A stretch of 52,026 nucleotides of DNA, taken from the NCBI RefSeq assembly GCF_015709225.1, contig NZ_JADNRS010000010.1, forward strand, positions 1-52,026, given 5' to 3'. The position numbers were made by a program, and so were the translations under genes. Under the pieces are notes generated by a model. That model saw only the letters and a program-made list of their open reading frames with translations, did not search any database and was not told the origin of the DNA. Positions 35,495-44,009 of this stretch are shown here, one piece after another; position 1 is the first letter of the stretch; every line of letters begins with the position of its first letter. Origin of the DNA: Acholeplasma laidlawii (GTDB lineage Bacteria; Bacillota_I; Bacilli_A; Acholeplasmatales; Acholeplasmataceae).

Positions 35495-35594
35495 ATTTCG
35501 ATGCTAAGCGACATAATATAACCTATAACAATAAAGTTGTTGGTTATATAGTAGGTATAAGGAAATGTGAATAGACTTTTTTAAACTGATTGAG

Positions 35595-35622
35595 AATGTT
35601 TAGATGATTATAAACATTTTTT
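35595..35622 (+). terminator. Terminator-like hairpin after the degenerate frame
   Basis: AATGTTTA/TAAACATT (35595-35602 with 35611-35618) runs into TTTTTT. It has no intact gene to serve and fits a lost gene upstream. Confidence 0.7.
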
Positions 35623-35653
35623 GTAATTTATAGATAAAATACGATAAAAATGT

Positions 35654-35667
35654 TGTAAGCGTTATCA
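35654..35667 (+). promoter_or_regulatory. Perfect cre site upstream of glyA
   Basis: TGTAAGCGTTATCA matches the CcpA consensus at all 14 positions. It lies about 120 bp before the glyA promoter, a distance more usual for activation or for a different promoter. Confidence 0.7.
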
Positions 35668-35763
35668 ATTATAGGTTTATTTGCAATTAGATTATTTAAT
35701 CTATAAAATATATGTATTGATTTACTTTACACATTTTTTTGTTATGTCCAAATCACCATTGCA

Positions 35764-35785
35764 ATGTATAAATATATTTATACAT
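35764..35785. promoter_or_regulatory. Perfect 22-bp palindrome in the glyA promoter (likely operator)
   Basis: ATGTATAAATA directly followed by TATTTATACAT is an exact palindrome. Its last bases include the T of the TGG of the extended -10, so a bound dimer would block RNA polymerase. Confidence 0.65.
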
Positions 35786-35793
35786 GGTAAAAT
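35785..35793 (+). promoter_or_regulatory. Extended -10 of the glyA-rnf operon
   Basis: TGGTAAAAT (TG at 35785-35786, TAAAAT at 35788-35793) lies 34 bp before the glyA start. No good -35 exists; the place is taken by the palindrome. Confidence 0.6.
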
Positions 35794-35827
35794 ATAGTGA
35801 AAAGATATTTTACGATGAGGTATAACT

Positions 35828-37057
35828 ATGACATTAAAAGACTATGATCTTGAATTATTTAACGCGATTCAAAGAGAAGATAACAGACAAAAAGAACATA
35901 TCGAATTAATTGCGTCCGAAAACTTTGTTTCTGATGCAGTGTTAGAGGCTCAAGGTTCAATTTTAACCAACAAATATGCAGAAGGCTATCCAAATAAAAG
36001 ATATTATGGAGGTTGTGAATTTGTTGATCAAGTAGAAATACTTGCTCAAGATAGGTTAAAACGAATCTTTAATGCGAAGTTTGTAAATGTACAGCCTCAT
36101 TCGGGTTCACAGGCTAATGCTGCTGTTTATCAGGCACTACTTAGTCCTGGAGACAGAGTTTTAGGAATGGATTTAAATGCGGGTGGTCACTTAACTCATG
36201 GTTATAAACTATCATTTTCCGGACATTATTATGAAACACATGCCTATGGTGTAAGTCCGGTTGATGAAAGAATTGATTATGAAGAAGTACTAAAAATCGC
36301 AATTGAAGTTAAACCTAAAATGATTATTGCAGGGGCGAGTGCATATCCAAGAGTCATTGATTTTAAAAAGTTTAGAGAAATTGCAGATACTGTTGGTGCA
36401 TACTTGTTTGTAGATATGGCACATATTGCTGGACTAGTTGCTTGTGGATTACATCCATCACCACTACCTTATGCAGATGTTGTAACGTCTACTACACATA
36501 AAACCTTAAGAGGTCCACGTGGCGGTATCATTCTTACAAATGATGCGAGTATTGCTAAAAAGATAGATCGTGCAGTATTTCCTGGCCAACAAGGTGGGCC
36601 ACTAATGCATATTATTGCTGCAAAGGCAGTTGCATTTAAAGAAGCACTAGACCCTAGCTTTAAGGTATATCAAACACAAGTGATTAAAAATGCTAAAGCC
36701 TTAAGTGATACATTTAAATCACTTGGATATAAATTAATTTCAGATGGTACGGATAATCATTTAATCTTAGTAGATGTTAAATCAAAATTAGGTATTACCG
36801 GAAGAGATGCTGAGGATGCGTTATATAAAGCAAATATCACAATCAATAAAAACCAGTTACCGTTTGATCAAGAAAAACCGATGTTAACCTCAGGTATAAG
36901 ATTAGGAACACCTGCGATGACAACTAAAGGTTTTAAAGAAAATGAGTTTATTAAAGTAGCACAACTTATTGATGAAGTACTATCAAACATAAATAATGAA
37001 GAAGTTATCAATAAAGTAAAAAAAGAAGTACTAAAACTAATGAAAGATGTTAAATGA
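35828..37057 (+). CDS. glyA: Serine hydroxymethyltransferase
   Basis: GlyA converts serine and THF to glycine and methylene-THF, using PLP. The 409-aa protein has [11 protein letters not shown], the tetrapyridoxal region [15 protein letters not shown], and the Schiff-base lysine in [22 protein letters not shown] precedes the ATG. It is the first gene of a transcript that continues after 16 bp into rnfC and the electron-transfer genes, an unusual partner. It connects with fhs and folD in folate metabolism. Confidence 0.97.
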   Translation: MTLKDYDLELFNAIQREDNRQKEHIELIASENFVSDAVLEAQGSILTNKYAEGYPNKRYYGGCEFVDQVEILAQDRLKRIFNAKFVNVQPHSGSQANAAVYQALLSPGDRVLGMDLNAGGHLTHGYKLSFSGHYYETHAYGVSPVDERIDYEEVLKIAIEVKPKMIIAGASAYPRVIDFKKFREIADTVGAYLFVDMAHIAGLVACGLHPSPLPYADVVTSTTHKTLRGPRGGIILTNDASIAKKIDRAVFPGQQGGPLMHIIAAKAVAFKEALDPSFKVYQTQVIKNAKALSDTFKSLGYKLISDGTDNHLILVDVKSKLGITGRDAEDALYKANITINKNQLPFDQEKPMLTSGIRLGTPAMTTKGFKENEFIKVAQLIDEVLSNINNEEVINKVKKEVLKLMKDVK

Positions 37058-37073
37058 AAAGGAGTGATTTTCT

Positions 37074-38372
37074 TTGATTACAAGAACAAGATATATACCT
37101 GATGGTAAAGATGTTTTAAAGAAACTACCATTAATCCATCACTTAGAAGCACCATATTTATACTATCCAATTACAAACCAAAGATGCCCGGAAGGTGAAA
37201 CTTGCGTTGTTTTTGGTCAATTTGTTAAGGTTGGTGAAATTATTGGTACAAGAAAGGGTGCTTTCTTTGAACAACCAATTCACTCAACAGTTAGTGGTGA
37301 AGTTGTTGGGCATGAAATGAAGTTTGATGCTTCAGGAAAACGTGTAAACTGTATGATTGTTAAAAACGACTTCAAATATGAATTACATGAGTCTGTTAAA
37401 ACAAGAACTGATGAAGAAATAGACAAACTAACTAAAGAAGATTACGTAAATATTACTAAAGAAGCTGGTCTAGTTGGTCTAGGTGGTTCAGGTTTTCCAA
37501 CTTATATTAAATTAAATACTAAAAATAAGATTGACATCATCTTAGCAAACGGTGTTGAGTGTGAGCCTAAATTAATTTCAGACTATGAAGTTATGATGGA
37601 AAGCCCGGATGAACTTATTAAAGGTTTAATCTATGCAATGAAAGCTGTTGGTGCACCTAAAGGTATAATTGCAGTTAAGAAAAGATATGTGGAATTAGTA
37701 GAAAGAATCCGTTTTTCTCTAAACTCATATACTGAGTATGATATTAAAGTTGTACCAGTTGGTAACCACTACCCACAAGGTTGGGAGTTAGAAGCAATTG
37801 AGGCGGCTACTGGTATTAAGGTACCTCAATTTAAACTTCCAGCAGATTACGGTATCATTCCATTTAACGTTTCTACGTTACAATCTATTTATCATGCAGT
37901 GAAGTTTAACTTACCTGTACTTGAAAGATACTTTGTATTATCAGGTGATGGTGTTGTAAACAAATCATTTAAAGCTAGAATTGGTACACCAATTCAAAGC
38001 TTAATTCAACTTGCCGGTGGTTATGTAGATAAGGCGGTGCCTAAAACATTAATCATGGGTGGGCCAATGATGGGTAGTAACGTAACAAATGATGATATTG
38101 TAACAACACATACAGCAACCTCATTGATTGTTCAAAACTCACTGTTATTAAACGAAGATCCTTGTATTCACTGTGCAAGTTGTGTCTATTCTTGCCCAGT
38201 ACAAATACAACCGGTTCAAATAATGAATGCTGTTAAAGCAAACGATAAAGATTTCTTAAAAGCTTTATCAGTTAATAAATGTATTGAATGTGGATTATGT
38301 TCATTTGTATGTCCATCTAAGATTCATTTAACAGATTACATGCGTGAAGGTAAACGCATCTTAAGGGGTTAA
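37074..38372 (+). CDS. rnfC: RnfC-like NADH-binding iron-sulfur subunit
   Basis: RnfC is the cytoplasmic subunit that exchanges electrons with NAD(H) in Rnf complexes. The 432-aa protein has an N-terminal barrel, the nucleotide/FMN-binding motif GLGGSGFPTYIKL (about 135-147), a SLBB-like region, and two [4Fe-4S] ferredoxin motifs: C364, C367, C370, C374 and C403, C406, C409, C413. The start is TTG at 37074, with AAAAGGAG placed 9 nt upstream. RnfD follows 2 bp after its stop. Direction of electron flow cannot be read from the sequence. Confidence 0.93.
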   Translation: MITRTRYIPDGKDVLKKLPLIHHLEAPYLYYPITNQRCPEGETCVVFGQFVKVGEIIGTRKGAFFEQPIHSTVSGEVVGHEMKFDASGKRVNCMIVKNDFKYELHESVKTRTDEEIDKLTKEDYVNITKEAGLVGLGGSGFPTYIKLNTKNKIDIILANGVECEPKLISDYEVMMESPDELIKGLIYAMKAVGAPKGIIAVKKRYVELVERIRFSLNSYTEYDIKVVPVGNHYPQGWELEAIEAATGIKVPQFKLPADYGIIPFNVSTLQSIYHAVKFNLPVLERYFVLSGDGVVNKSFKARIGTPIQSLIQLAGGYVDKAVPKTLIMGGPMMGSNVTNDDIVTTHTATSLIVQNSLLLNEDPCIHCASCVYSCPVQIQPVQIMNAVKANDKDFLKALSVNKCIECGLCSFVCPSKIHLTDYMREGKRILRG

Positions 38373-38374
38373 TT

Positions 38375-39445
38375 ATGCAAAATATATCAATTTTAAGCCA
38401 AACATCACCGTATATACGTAAAGAAACTTCTACAAAACGTATGATGTTTGATGTGTTAATTGCGCTAACTCCTGTAGTATTCTTTTCAATCTACAGATTT
38501 GGATTAGATGCATTAGCAAGAATATTAATTAGTTTAATTATCTTTGTTGGTGTGGAAGCTTTATATTTTTTAAGTGTTACGCGTGTAGATGGTTATAATT
38601 TCAAAGATAAAATTAAAAATAAGTTTAAAAAATATACAATTAATAACTTTAGTGCACCTGCAGTATCTGCCATCATTTATGCAATGATATTACCAGACCA
38701 ACTACATCTTTATGTGGTTGTTATGGGGGCTTTATTTGGAGCTGCAATCGGTAAAATGATTTTTGGTGGTTTAGGGATGAATATCTTTAACCCTGCAGGA
38801 GTTGGACGTGTATTTATTGCATTAGCATTTACAACATTCTTCACAGGTTCTTATGGGTTCATTGATGCTGCAGCAGGTGCTACAGCATTATCTACAAGTT
38901 TTCCTGAAGTATTAAATAGTTATTCATTAATCGATTTACTCGTTGGTAATATCCCAGGATCTATGGGAGAGATTAACTCACTAGCTATTTTATTTGGTCT
39001 TGCATATCTATTAATTAGAAAAAGTGCAGATTATAGACCTGTTTTATCAGGACTATTAATCTTTACAGCACTTGCTACAGTTGCAGGATTCATACTACAT
39101 CCTACATTAGTATTTGAATATGTGATATTCCAATTATTATCTGGTGGTTTATTATTTGGTCTAACCTTTATGATTACGGACCCTGCAACATCACCAATCA
39201 CAAGACCAGGTCGTTGGTGGTTTGGCTTAATTGTAGGTTCATTAGTATTCTTCATTAGAATTTTTGGTAGTCTTCCTGAAGGTGTAGTATTTGCATTACT
39301 ATTTGGTAACTTAATGGTACCTTTACTAGATTATCCAATGTGGGCAAATAATAGTTTTACAAAGAAATTCTATCTTAGCTTTAGTTTAGTATTTGTAGCT
39401 TTAGTAGCACTTACCTTCGTGATTTTAGGAGGTTATGCAATATGA
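38375..39445 (+). CDS. rnfD: RnfD-like membrane subunit with covalent FMN site
   Basis: The 356-aa integral membrane protein (about eight to ten helices) matches the RnfD/NqrB family. The flavinylation motif DAAAGATALS carries T170, where ApbE would attach FMN, and the C-terminal part has the family's TFMITDPATSPITRPGRWWFG segment. It overlaps rnfG by 4 bp. In Rnf and Nqr this subunit helps couple electron flow to ion transport; whether it pumps H+ or Na+ here is unknown. Confidence 0.93.
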   Translation: MQNISILSQTSPYIRKETSTKRMMFDVLIALTPVVFFSIYRFGLDALARILISLIIFVGVEALYFLSVTRVDGYNFKDKIKNKFKKYTINNFSAPAVSAIIYAMILPDQLHLYVVVMGALFGAAIGKMIFGGLGMNIFNPAGVGRVFIALAFTTFFTGSYGFIDAAAGATALSTSFPEVLNSYSLIDLLVGNIPGSMGEINSLAILFGLAYLLIRKSADYRPVLSGLLIFTALATVAGFILHPTLVFEYVIFQLLSGGLLFGLTFMITDPATSPITRPGRWWFGLIVGSLVFFIRIFGSLPEGVVFALLFGNLMVPLLDYPMWANNSFTKKFYLSFSLVFVALVALTFVILGGYAI

Positions 39446-40383
39446 CAAAAACAGTTAAAAGTATGATCACATTAGCGGTGGTATTAATTTTAGGTATTGG
39501 TCTTTCAATTGGTACCCACCTAATATTTAATCCGATTAAAGAAGAACGTGCTAAACAAGAAACACTTTCTATATTAGATGATTACTTTATAGGTGTTACA
39601 GATTTTGAAGGAAACAAGCTTGAAGTAATCGAAGGTGTTGAAATCTTAAGATCTGTTCGTGTTTATAAAAATGAAGATCCACTAGGTTATCTATATGAGG
39701 CAAATATTACAAATGATTTTGGTAATATGAAAGTTCGTTTAAGCGTGGATGTTAAAGATGTCATTCAAACTATTGAGTTCTTAGAACTTAATCAAACAAT
39801 GTACTTACAACAAACAACAACAATGCTTGAAACATATGTATTAAGCAAGTTAAGTACAGATATTTTTGATGGTGCTGCTGGTGCAACATCCATCTCAAAA
39901 AATGATCTATCACACTTAATGAGTATGGTAGGATTACATCATGATAAAACAGATAAATTTGAAATCCAAGCACCTTATAAAGAATTCTATGGTGATGACT
40001 ACGTGATTTCAAATACAGAAGAACTATCCAACTCTGGTGCAACTATCAAGGTTGAAACGATTGAAGGTTTAGGTGTTGTTTATACAATTACTAAATCAGG
40101 AATTTACCAAACAGATAGTACTCAAGAAAAATCAATTACACTTGTTCTTGCATTAAATAATGATAATAAAATTATTGGTGTACTTTTACCAGCCGAGTTA
40201 TATAACCACACTAAGGGTGGATTTATGACAAATGCAATGGAATTTGCTCAAAGCTTTAAAGATACGTCAATTCTTGATGTAACAGATGGCAATGCTGGTG
40301 CAACAGGTGATGTTTTAGCACATAATTCAAGAACCTTAATCGAAGATATGGTGTTAATTGTTCAGGGGGTACATATCTCATGA
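39442..40383 (+). CDS. rnfG: RnfG-like protein with two flavinylation motifs
   Basis: The 313-aa protein has one N-terminal membrane helix (about 7-27) and an extracytoplasmic part with two FMN_bind-like halves. Two motifs of the ApbE target type are seen: DGAAGAT with T149 and DGNAGAT with T288. Standard RnfG (about 200 aa) has one. It overlaps rnfD and the second G-like gene by 4 bp each, so all are coupled. It probably holds two covalent FMN groups outside the membrane. The tandem layout is read from sequence; FMN loading is inferred. Confidence 0.85.
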   Translation: MTKTVKSMITLAVVLILGIGLSIGTHLIFNPIKEERAKQETLSILDDYFIGVTDFEGNKLEVIEGVEILRSVRVYKNEDPLGYLYEANITNDFGNMKVRLSVDVKDVIQTIEFLELNQTMYLQQTTTMLETYVLSKLSTDIFDGAAGATSISKNDLSHLMSMVGLHHDKTDKFEIQAPYKEFYGDDYVISNTEELSNSGATIKVETIEGLGVVYTITKSGIYQTDSTQEKSITLVLALNNDNKIIGVLLPAELYNHTKGGFMTNAMEFAQSFKDTSILDVTDGNAGATGDVLAHNSRTLIEDMVLIVQGVHIS

Positions 40384-41297
40384 AAAAAGAAAATTTAATT
40401 TTAGTTTTAATGTTTGGTTTAATGTTACTTGTTAGTCTTATTGCATTAAGTTTTGATTATCTATTCCCAACATCAGTTGTGGATAAGATGTTTAATCAAA
40501 ATGTCAATGTTGTGAATGTAAAACCTGTAATTGATGCTGAATATAACGAAATACTAGAACAAGCAGAAGTTACAACATTAGATGGTAAAAAAATTGCAGA
40601 TCTATATACAGTTAGAATTGATCATACTTACTTCTATTTAGAACTATATGTAGGTATTGATTTGGATGGTAAAGTTTATGCAAGAGATAAATACGTTAGA
40701 ACAAAAGATGATACATCATCTAGTTACTTTCCACTTGTTCGTGCATACTTACTAAAAAACTATAATGGTCTGTATTATGAAAATGTTCAATTTATTGATG
40801 GTGCAGCAGGCGCAACAACGATTGTCGTATCAAGATCTATTATAAAAAATGCTGTAAGTAAAGTTGTAGTCTTCCACGTAGGTGAAGAAGTAGATCACAT
40901 TGAAACATTACTAGGTGATAAATACACATTGAATAGTGAAGCTACAGACGGTAATGTAACAACTTATGATGTAACATTTAATAATTTAGACTATACAGTT
41001 TATATGGCAACAGGCACTGATACATATTATGACTTCCAAAGTGTAAATGAAGGCAGTATCACAATTTATGTTGCAGTCGATAGTGATGGTAAAATTACAC
41101 ATACATTATTACCTGAAGCATTATATGGCCATTCAGGTGGAAACTTCTATAGTGCAACAAACACCTTCTTAAGTGGTGTTATCGGTTATAATTTAAATGA
41201 TCCAATGCCAGATGCAACAACTGGACCAACAACAAACTCAAACGGTTCACAATACTTAGTAAATCAGTTATTACTAGATATTCAAGGAGGGGCTTAA
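40380..41297 (+). CDS. Second RnfG-like protein (paralogue)
   Basis: The 305-aa protein resembles the one before it: one N-terminal helix (about 5-29) and two extracytoplasmic halves. The first half has a clear flavinylation motif DGAAGAT with T146. The second has only a similar stretch, DATTGPTTNSNG (about 278-289), where Ala of GAT is replaced by Pro, so it may not be flavinylated. It probably arose by duplication with its neighbour. RnfE follows 1 bp after its stop. Confidence 0.8.
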   Translation: MKKENLILVLMFGLMLLVSLIALSFDYLFPTSVVDKMFNQNVNVVNVKPVIDAEYNEILEQAEVTTLDGKKIADLYTVRIDHTYFYLELYVGIDLDGKVYARDKYVRTKDDTSSSYFPLVRAYLLKNYNGLYYENVQFIDGAAGATTIVVSRSIIKNAVSKVVVFHVGEEVDHIETLLGDKYTLNSEATDGNVTTYDVTFNNLDYTVYMATGTDTYYDFQSVNEGSITIYVAVDSDGKITHTLLPEALYGHSGGNFYSATNTFLSGVIGYNLNDPMPDATTGPTTNSNGSQYLVNQLLLDIQGGA

Positions 41298-41298
41298 G

Positions 41299-41877
41299 AT
41301 GAATAAAAACAATTTAAAACCATTTATTTTATTAAGCATCCTACCGCTTATCTATTTAGCAAATACATTAGAAACTGCGCTTTTTATGGGGTTAGTTTAT
41401 GTTATATTAGCACTTATCATTTATGCTGGTGGTCTATTGATTAATAAATTTAGTGAAGGTAGAATGCGCTCATATGCATATATCTTATTAACAGCTTCAA
41501 TTGTAACAATCATTATGACAGTATTAGGGACATATTTCTCATTAAATCAATTAATGGGTATTTACTTAGCACTTACAATATTTACAATTCCTCAACTAAG
41601 ATTAGAAACAGTTGAAGAAAAATCTATTTTGGATCATGGCCTTATGATTCTAGTAGGTTTTGTAGCACTCGTACTGATTGGTTTCTTAAGAGAGTTCTTA
41701 GGTACTGGAAGTATTGGTTTACTAGCATTTGGATTAGACACAGTACAAGTGTTTGATGCTAAATTTGGTATTGCTATCTTAAAAGACAACTCAGGTGGTT
41801 TCATCTTAGCAGGATTTATCTTTGCTATTATAAATGCCATACCTTTTGTAAAGGAGGATAAAGCAGATGTTATTTAA
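41299..41877 (+). CDS. rnfE: RnfE-like membrane subunit lacking cysteines
   Basis: The 192-aa protein has about six membrane helices and matches RnfE/NqrD, for example GFLREFLGTGSIG and the SGGFILAGFIFAIINA end. Known RnfE proteins carry two conserved cysteines that, with those of RnfA, bind an intramembrane [2Fe-2S] cluster. This protein has no cysteine; the GLCPLLA-type region reads LSILPLIYLA. It overlaps rnfA by 11 bp. Its role may be structural or ion-conducting. Confidence 0.85.
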   Translation: MNKNNLKPFILLSILPLIYLANTLETALFMGLVYVILALIIYAGGLLINKFSEGRMRSYAYILLTASIVTIIMTVLGTYFSLNQLMGIYLALTIFTIPQLRLETVEEKSILDHGLMILVGFVALVLIGFLREFLGTGSIGLLAFGLDTVQVFDAKFGIAILKDNSGGFILAGFIFAIINAIPFVKEDKADVI

Positions 41878-42424
41878 TTTATTATCTAGTTTACTAGGTG
41901 CTGCAATCCTTTCAAATGTTATTTTACAAGGGGTTGGATTAGAAGCGATTAAAGATCGTGAGATCAGAGTTAAACCAGTATTAGTGAAATCTTCACTGAT
42001 TAGTTTACTAGCACTTGTAGTTTTCTTAGTTGATTATGTTGTATTAGAATTTGTTTTAGTACCAATGGATATGGCATTCCTAAATATCATTGTATTAGCT
42101 TTATTGATGATTGGTGTGAACGAGCTTTATAAACTTGTTACTGATAAAACAAAGTTTGCATTACCTAAAGAAGAATTATTTGGATTACACTCTATTGTGA
42201 TTATTGTTGGATTTATGGGGTTGTCAAATGTTGCATTTGATGAAGCATTTATCCAAGTTGTTGGTTCATTAATAGGCTTTATTGGTCTATCCATATTACT
42301 TACAATGATTCAATCTAGAATGCGTGTAAATCCGCTTATCAAGTCATTTAAAGGATTACCAATTCTACTCATTATACTGGGCTTAATTGCTTTAGTATTT
42401 AGTGGGTTAGCAGGATTATTTTAA
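41867..42424 (+). CDS. rnfA: RnfA-like membrane subunit lacking cysteines
   Basis: The 185-aa protein has about six membrane helices and is placed where rnfA normally lies, after rnfE. Similarity to RnfA/NqrE is modest (LLGAAILSNVILQGVGLEA at the N-terminus). It contains no cysteine, while standard RnfA has two that bind the shared [2Fe-2S] cluster. In a normal operon rnfB would follow; here the next gene is apbE. The call rests on position, size and helix pattern together. Confidence 0.78.
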   Translation: MLFNLLSSLLGAAILSNVILQGVGLEAIKDREIRVKPVLVKSSLISLLALVVFLVDYVVLEFVLVPMDMAFLNIIVLALLMIGVNELYKLVTDKTKFALPKEELFGLHSIVIIVGFMGLSNVAFDEAFIQVVGSLIGFIGLSILLTMIQSRMRVNPLIKSFKGLPILLIILGLIALVFSGLAGLF

Positions 42425-42449
42425 AAACATATAAAAAGGAAAAAAGAAC

Positions 42450-43532
42450 ATGAAAAAAATATGGGCAGTTATCAACTTAATATTAATCAGTGTTCTTTTT
42501 TCTGCTTGTACTCAAACATCCGTAGAAAATAGTTTAGCCATATCATCAATGCATACATTTATTGGTGGTACAGTATATGCACCCAAGTCTGTTTTTAATA
42601 AAGCAGATAAAAAATTAAAAGAAATGTATGATTTTTATAACAAACTAACAGATAACTATAGAGGTTATGAAGATGTACAAGGCATCTATTATATTAATCA
42701 GTTAGTTGAGACAACTAAAACTGATCAAACAGTCGAAATTAAAAAAGAACTATATGATCTATTAAGTTTAGGGGTTGAACTCTATGAATTTACTGATGGA
42801 TACTTTGATATGTCCATTGGTAAAATAATTGATGTTTGGAAAAACTTAATTGATGAAAGTGATTATACAGGTCAAGAAATACCTAAAGAAGATATCGACT
42901 ATGCCATAAGCTTAGTGGATACAATTGATATCGTTGAAGATCCCGTGATTTTAAGTGAAGTGGATAATAAATATTATGTAACACTTAAATATGGTGCAAA
43001 ACTAGACTTAGGTGCGCTTGCTAAAGGCTATGTCACTCAATTAGCCGCAGATTACTTAAAGGATTTAGGTATAAGTAATTATTTAATTAGCGGTGGTGGT
43101 TCTTCCATGTTATATGGTGAAGGTAATCCAAAGACTGAGGATGGTAGTTATAGAACAGGACTTATTAATCCACAAGATGTCATAGATAACTTAGATATTA
43201 TTGGATATCGACCTAAAAATTACGGCATTTATACATCTAAAAACTATAACTTCACAACATCAGGAACTTATAATCAATTTATCGTAAGTGAAAATGTGAT
43301 GTATCATCATATTGTCTCACCAAAAACAAAACGTCCGGTAAATCATTATCTAACACTTTCAATTGTTGGAACAGATGCTGGATTTAATGATGGTTTATCC
43401 ACAGCACTATTTAGTATGCCACCGGAAGTTTTAGAACAGTTTTTAGAAACAAATGGTTATGAGGTCTATACATATTTATTTAATAATACTTATAAATCTT
43501 ATAATCAATCTGAAAACTTTAGACCACTTTAA
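42450..43532 (+). CDS. apbE: FAD:protein FMN transferase (ApbE) lipoprotein
   Basis: ApbE cuts FAD and attaches FMN to Thr or Ser in target motifs of RnfD and RnfG-type proteins. The 360-aa protein has a lipobox with C20 (LFSAC), so it works on the outer face. Motifs seen are DLGALAKGY, YLISGGGSSML, HHIVSPKTKRPV and the metal-binding DAGFNDGLSTALF. Its place directly after the rnf genes matches its substrates, up to five candidate sites in the same operon. Confidence 0.95.
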   Translation: MKKIWAVINLILISVLFSACTQTSVENSLAISSMHTFIGGTVYAPKSVFNKADKKLKEMYDFYNKLTDNYRGYEDVQGIYYINQLVETTKTDQTVEIKKELYDLLSLGVELYEFTDGYFDMSIGKIIDVWKNLIDESDYTGQEIPKEDIDYAISLVDTIDIVEDPVILSEVDNKYYVTLKYGAKLDLGALAKGYVTQLAADYLKDLGISNYLISGGGSSMLYGEGNPKTEDGSYRTGLINPQDVIDNLDIIGYRPKNYGIYTSKNYNFTTSGTYNQFIVSENVMYHHIVSPKTKRPVNHYLTLSIVGTDAGFNDGLSTALFSMPPEVLEQFLETNGYEVYTYLFNNTYKSYNQSENFRPL

Positions 43533-43544
43533 TTAGGTGATGAT

Positions 43545-44009
43545 ATGAAGAAAAGAGATTATATCATCATTGGTGGACTATTATTTGTTGTAGGTATACT
43601 CTATATTTGGGTTACATTTTTTGGAGCCCCAACTGGTAGTATTGCTTATGTATATCAAGATAATGATGTGGTAATTAGTGTAAACTTTGATGACAATAGT
43701 TATGAGTTAACACCACAAACGATTGATAATAACTACCCACTTCTTACAGACCCTGTACCTAATGAGGGTGGTGATGTTGCCTTTATTATTAAGGGTGCTT
43801 ATATCCATGAAGGTGAAAGAACGTTAGTCTATATCGAAATTGATTGGGATAAAAAGGCAATACGTATCCAAAAAGATGAGACACCAAGACAAATTGGTGT
43901 TAGACGTAATTGGTATGATGGCACAGGGTTACCTGCAGTATCCTTACCAAGTAAAGTGTTTATCGTATTTGAAACAGTAGAAGATGATGGGATTGATGGT
44001 GTTGTATGA
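43545..44009 (+). CDS. NusG domain II-type protein
   Basis: The 154-aa protein has one N-terminal membrane helix (about 7-26) and a beta-rich outer domain (about 35-120). It resembles the NusG-II (DUF1312) proteins often found next to Rnf or ApbE genes in Firmicutes. Its role is unknown. It overlaps the next gene by 4 bp. The family call is moderately sure, supported mainly by context and size. Confidence 0.65.
   Translation: MKKRDYIIIGGLLFVVGILYIWVTFFGAPTGSIAYVYQDNDVVISVNFDDNSYELTPQTIDNNYPLLTDPVPNEGGDVAFIIKGAYIHEGERTLVYIEIDWDKKAIRIQKDETPRQIGVRRNWYDGTGLPAVSLPSKVFIVFETVEDDGIDGVV

Larger units (their letters stand above)
35154..35827. other. 674-bp region without an intact gene
   Basis: The stretch starts with the yebC terminator, then holds a degenerate reading frame (35309-35494), an imperfect inverted repeat at about 35514-35553, a terminator-like hairpin (35595-35622), a perfect cre site (35654-35667), a 22-bp palindrome (35764-35785) and the glyA promoter. 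It looks like a decayed gene with its old terminator, followed by the regulatory region of the glyA-rnf operon. Confidence 0.7.

Noticed and set aside
35764-35785. Palindrome as a replication-origin element
   Set aside because: It is single and placed at promoter distance from glyA, with no DnaA-box cluster seen.
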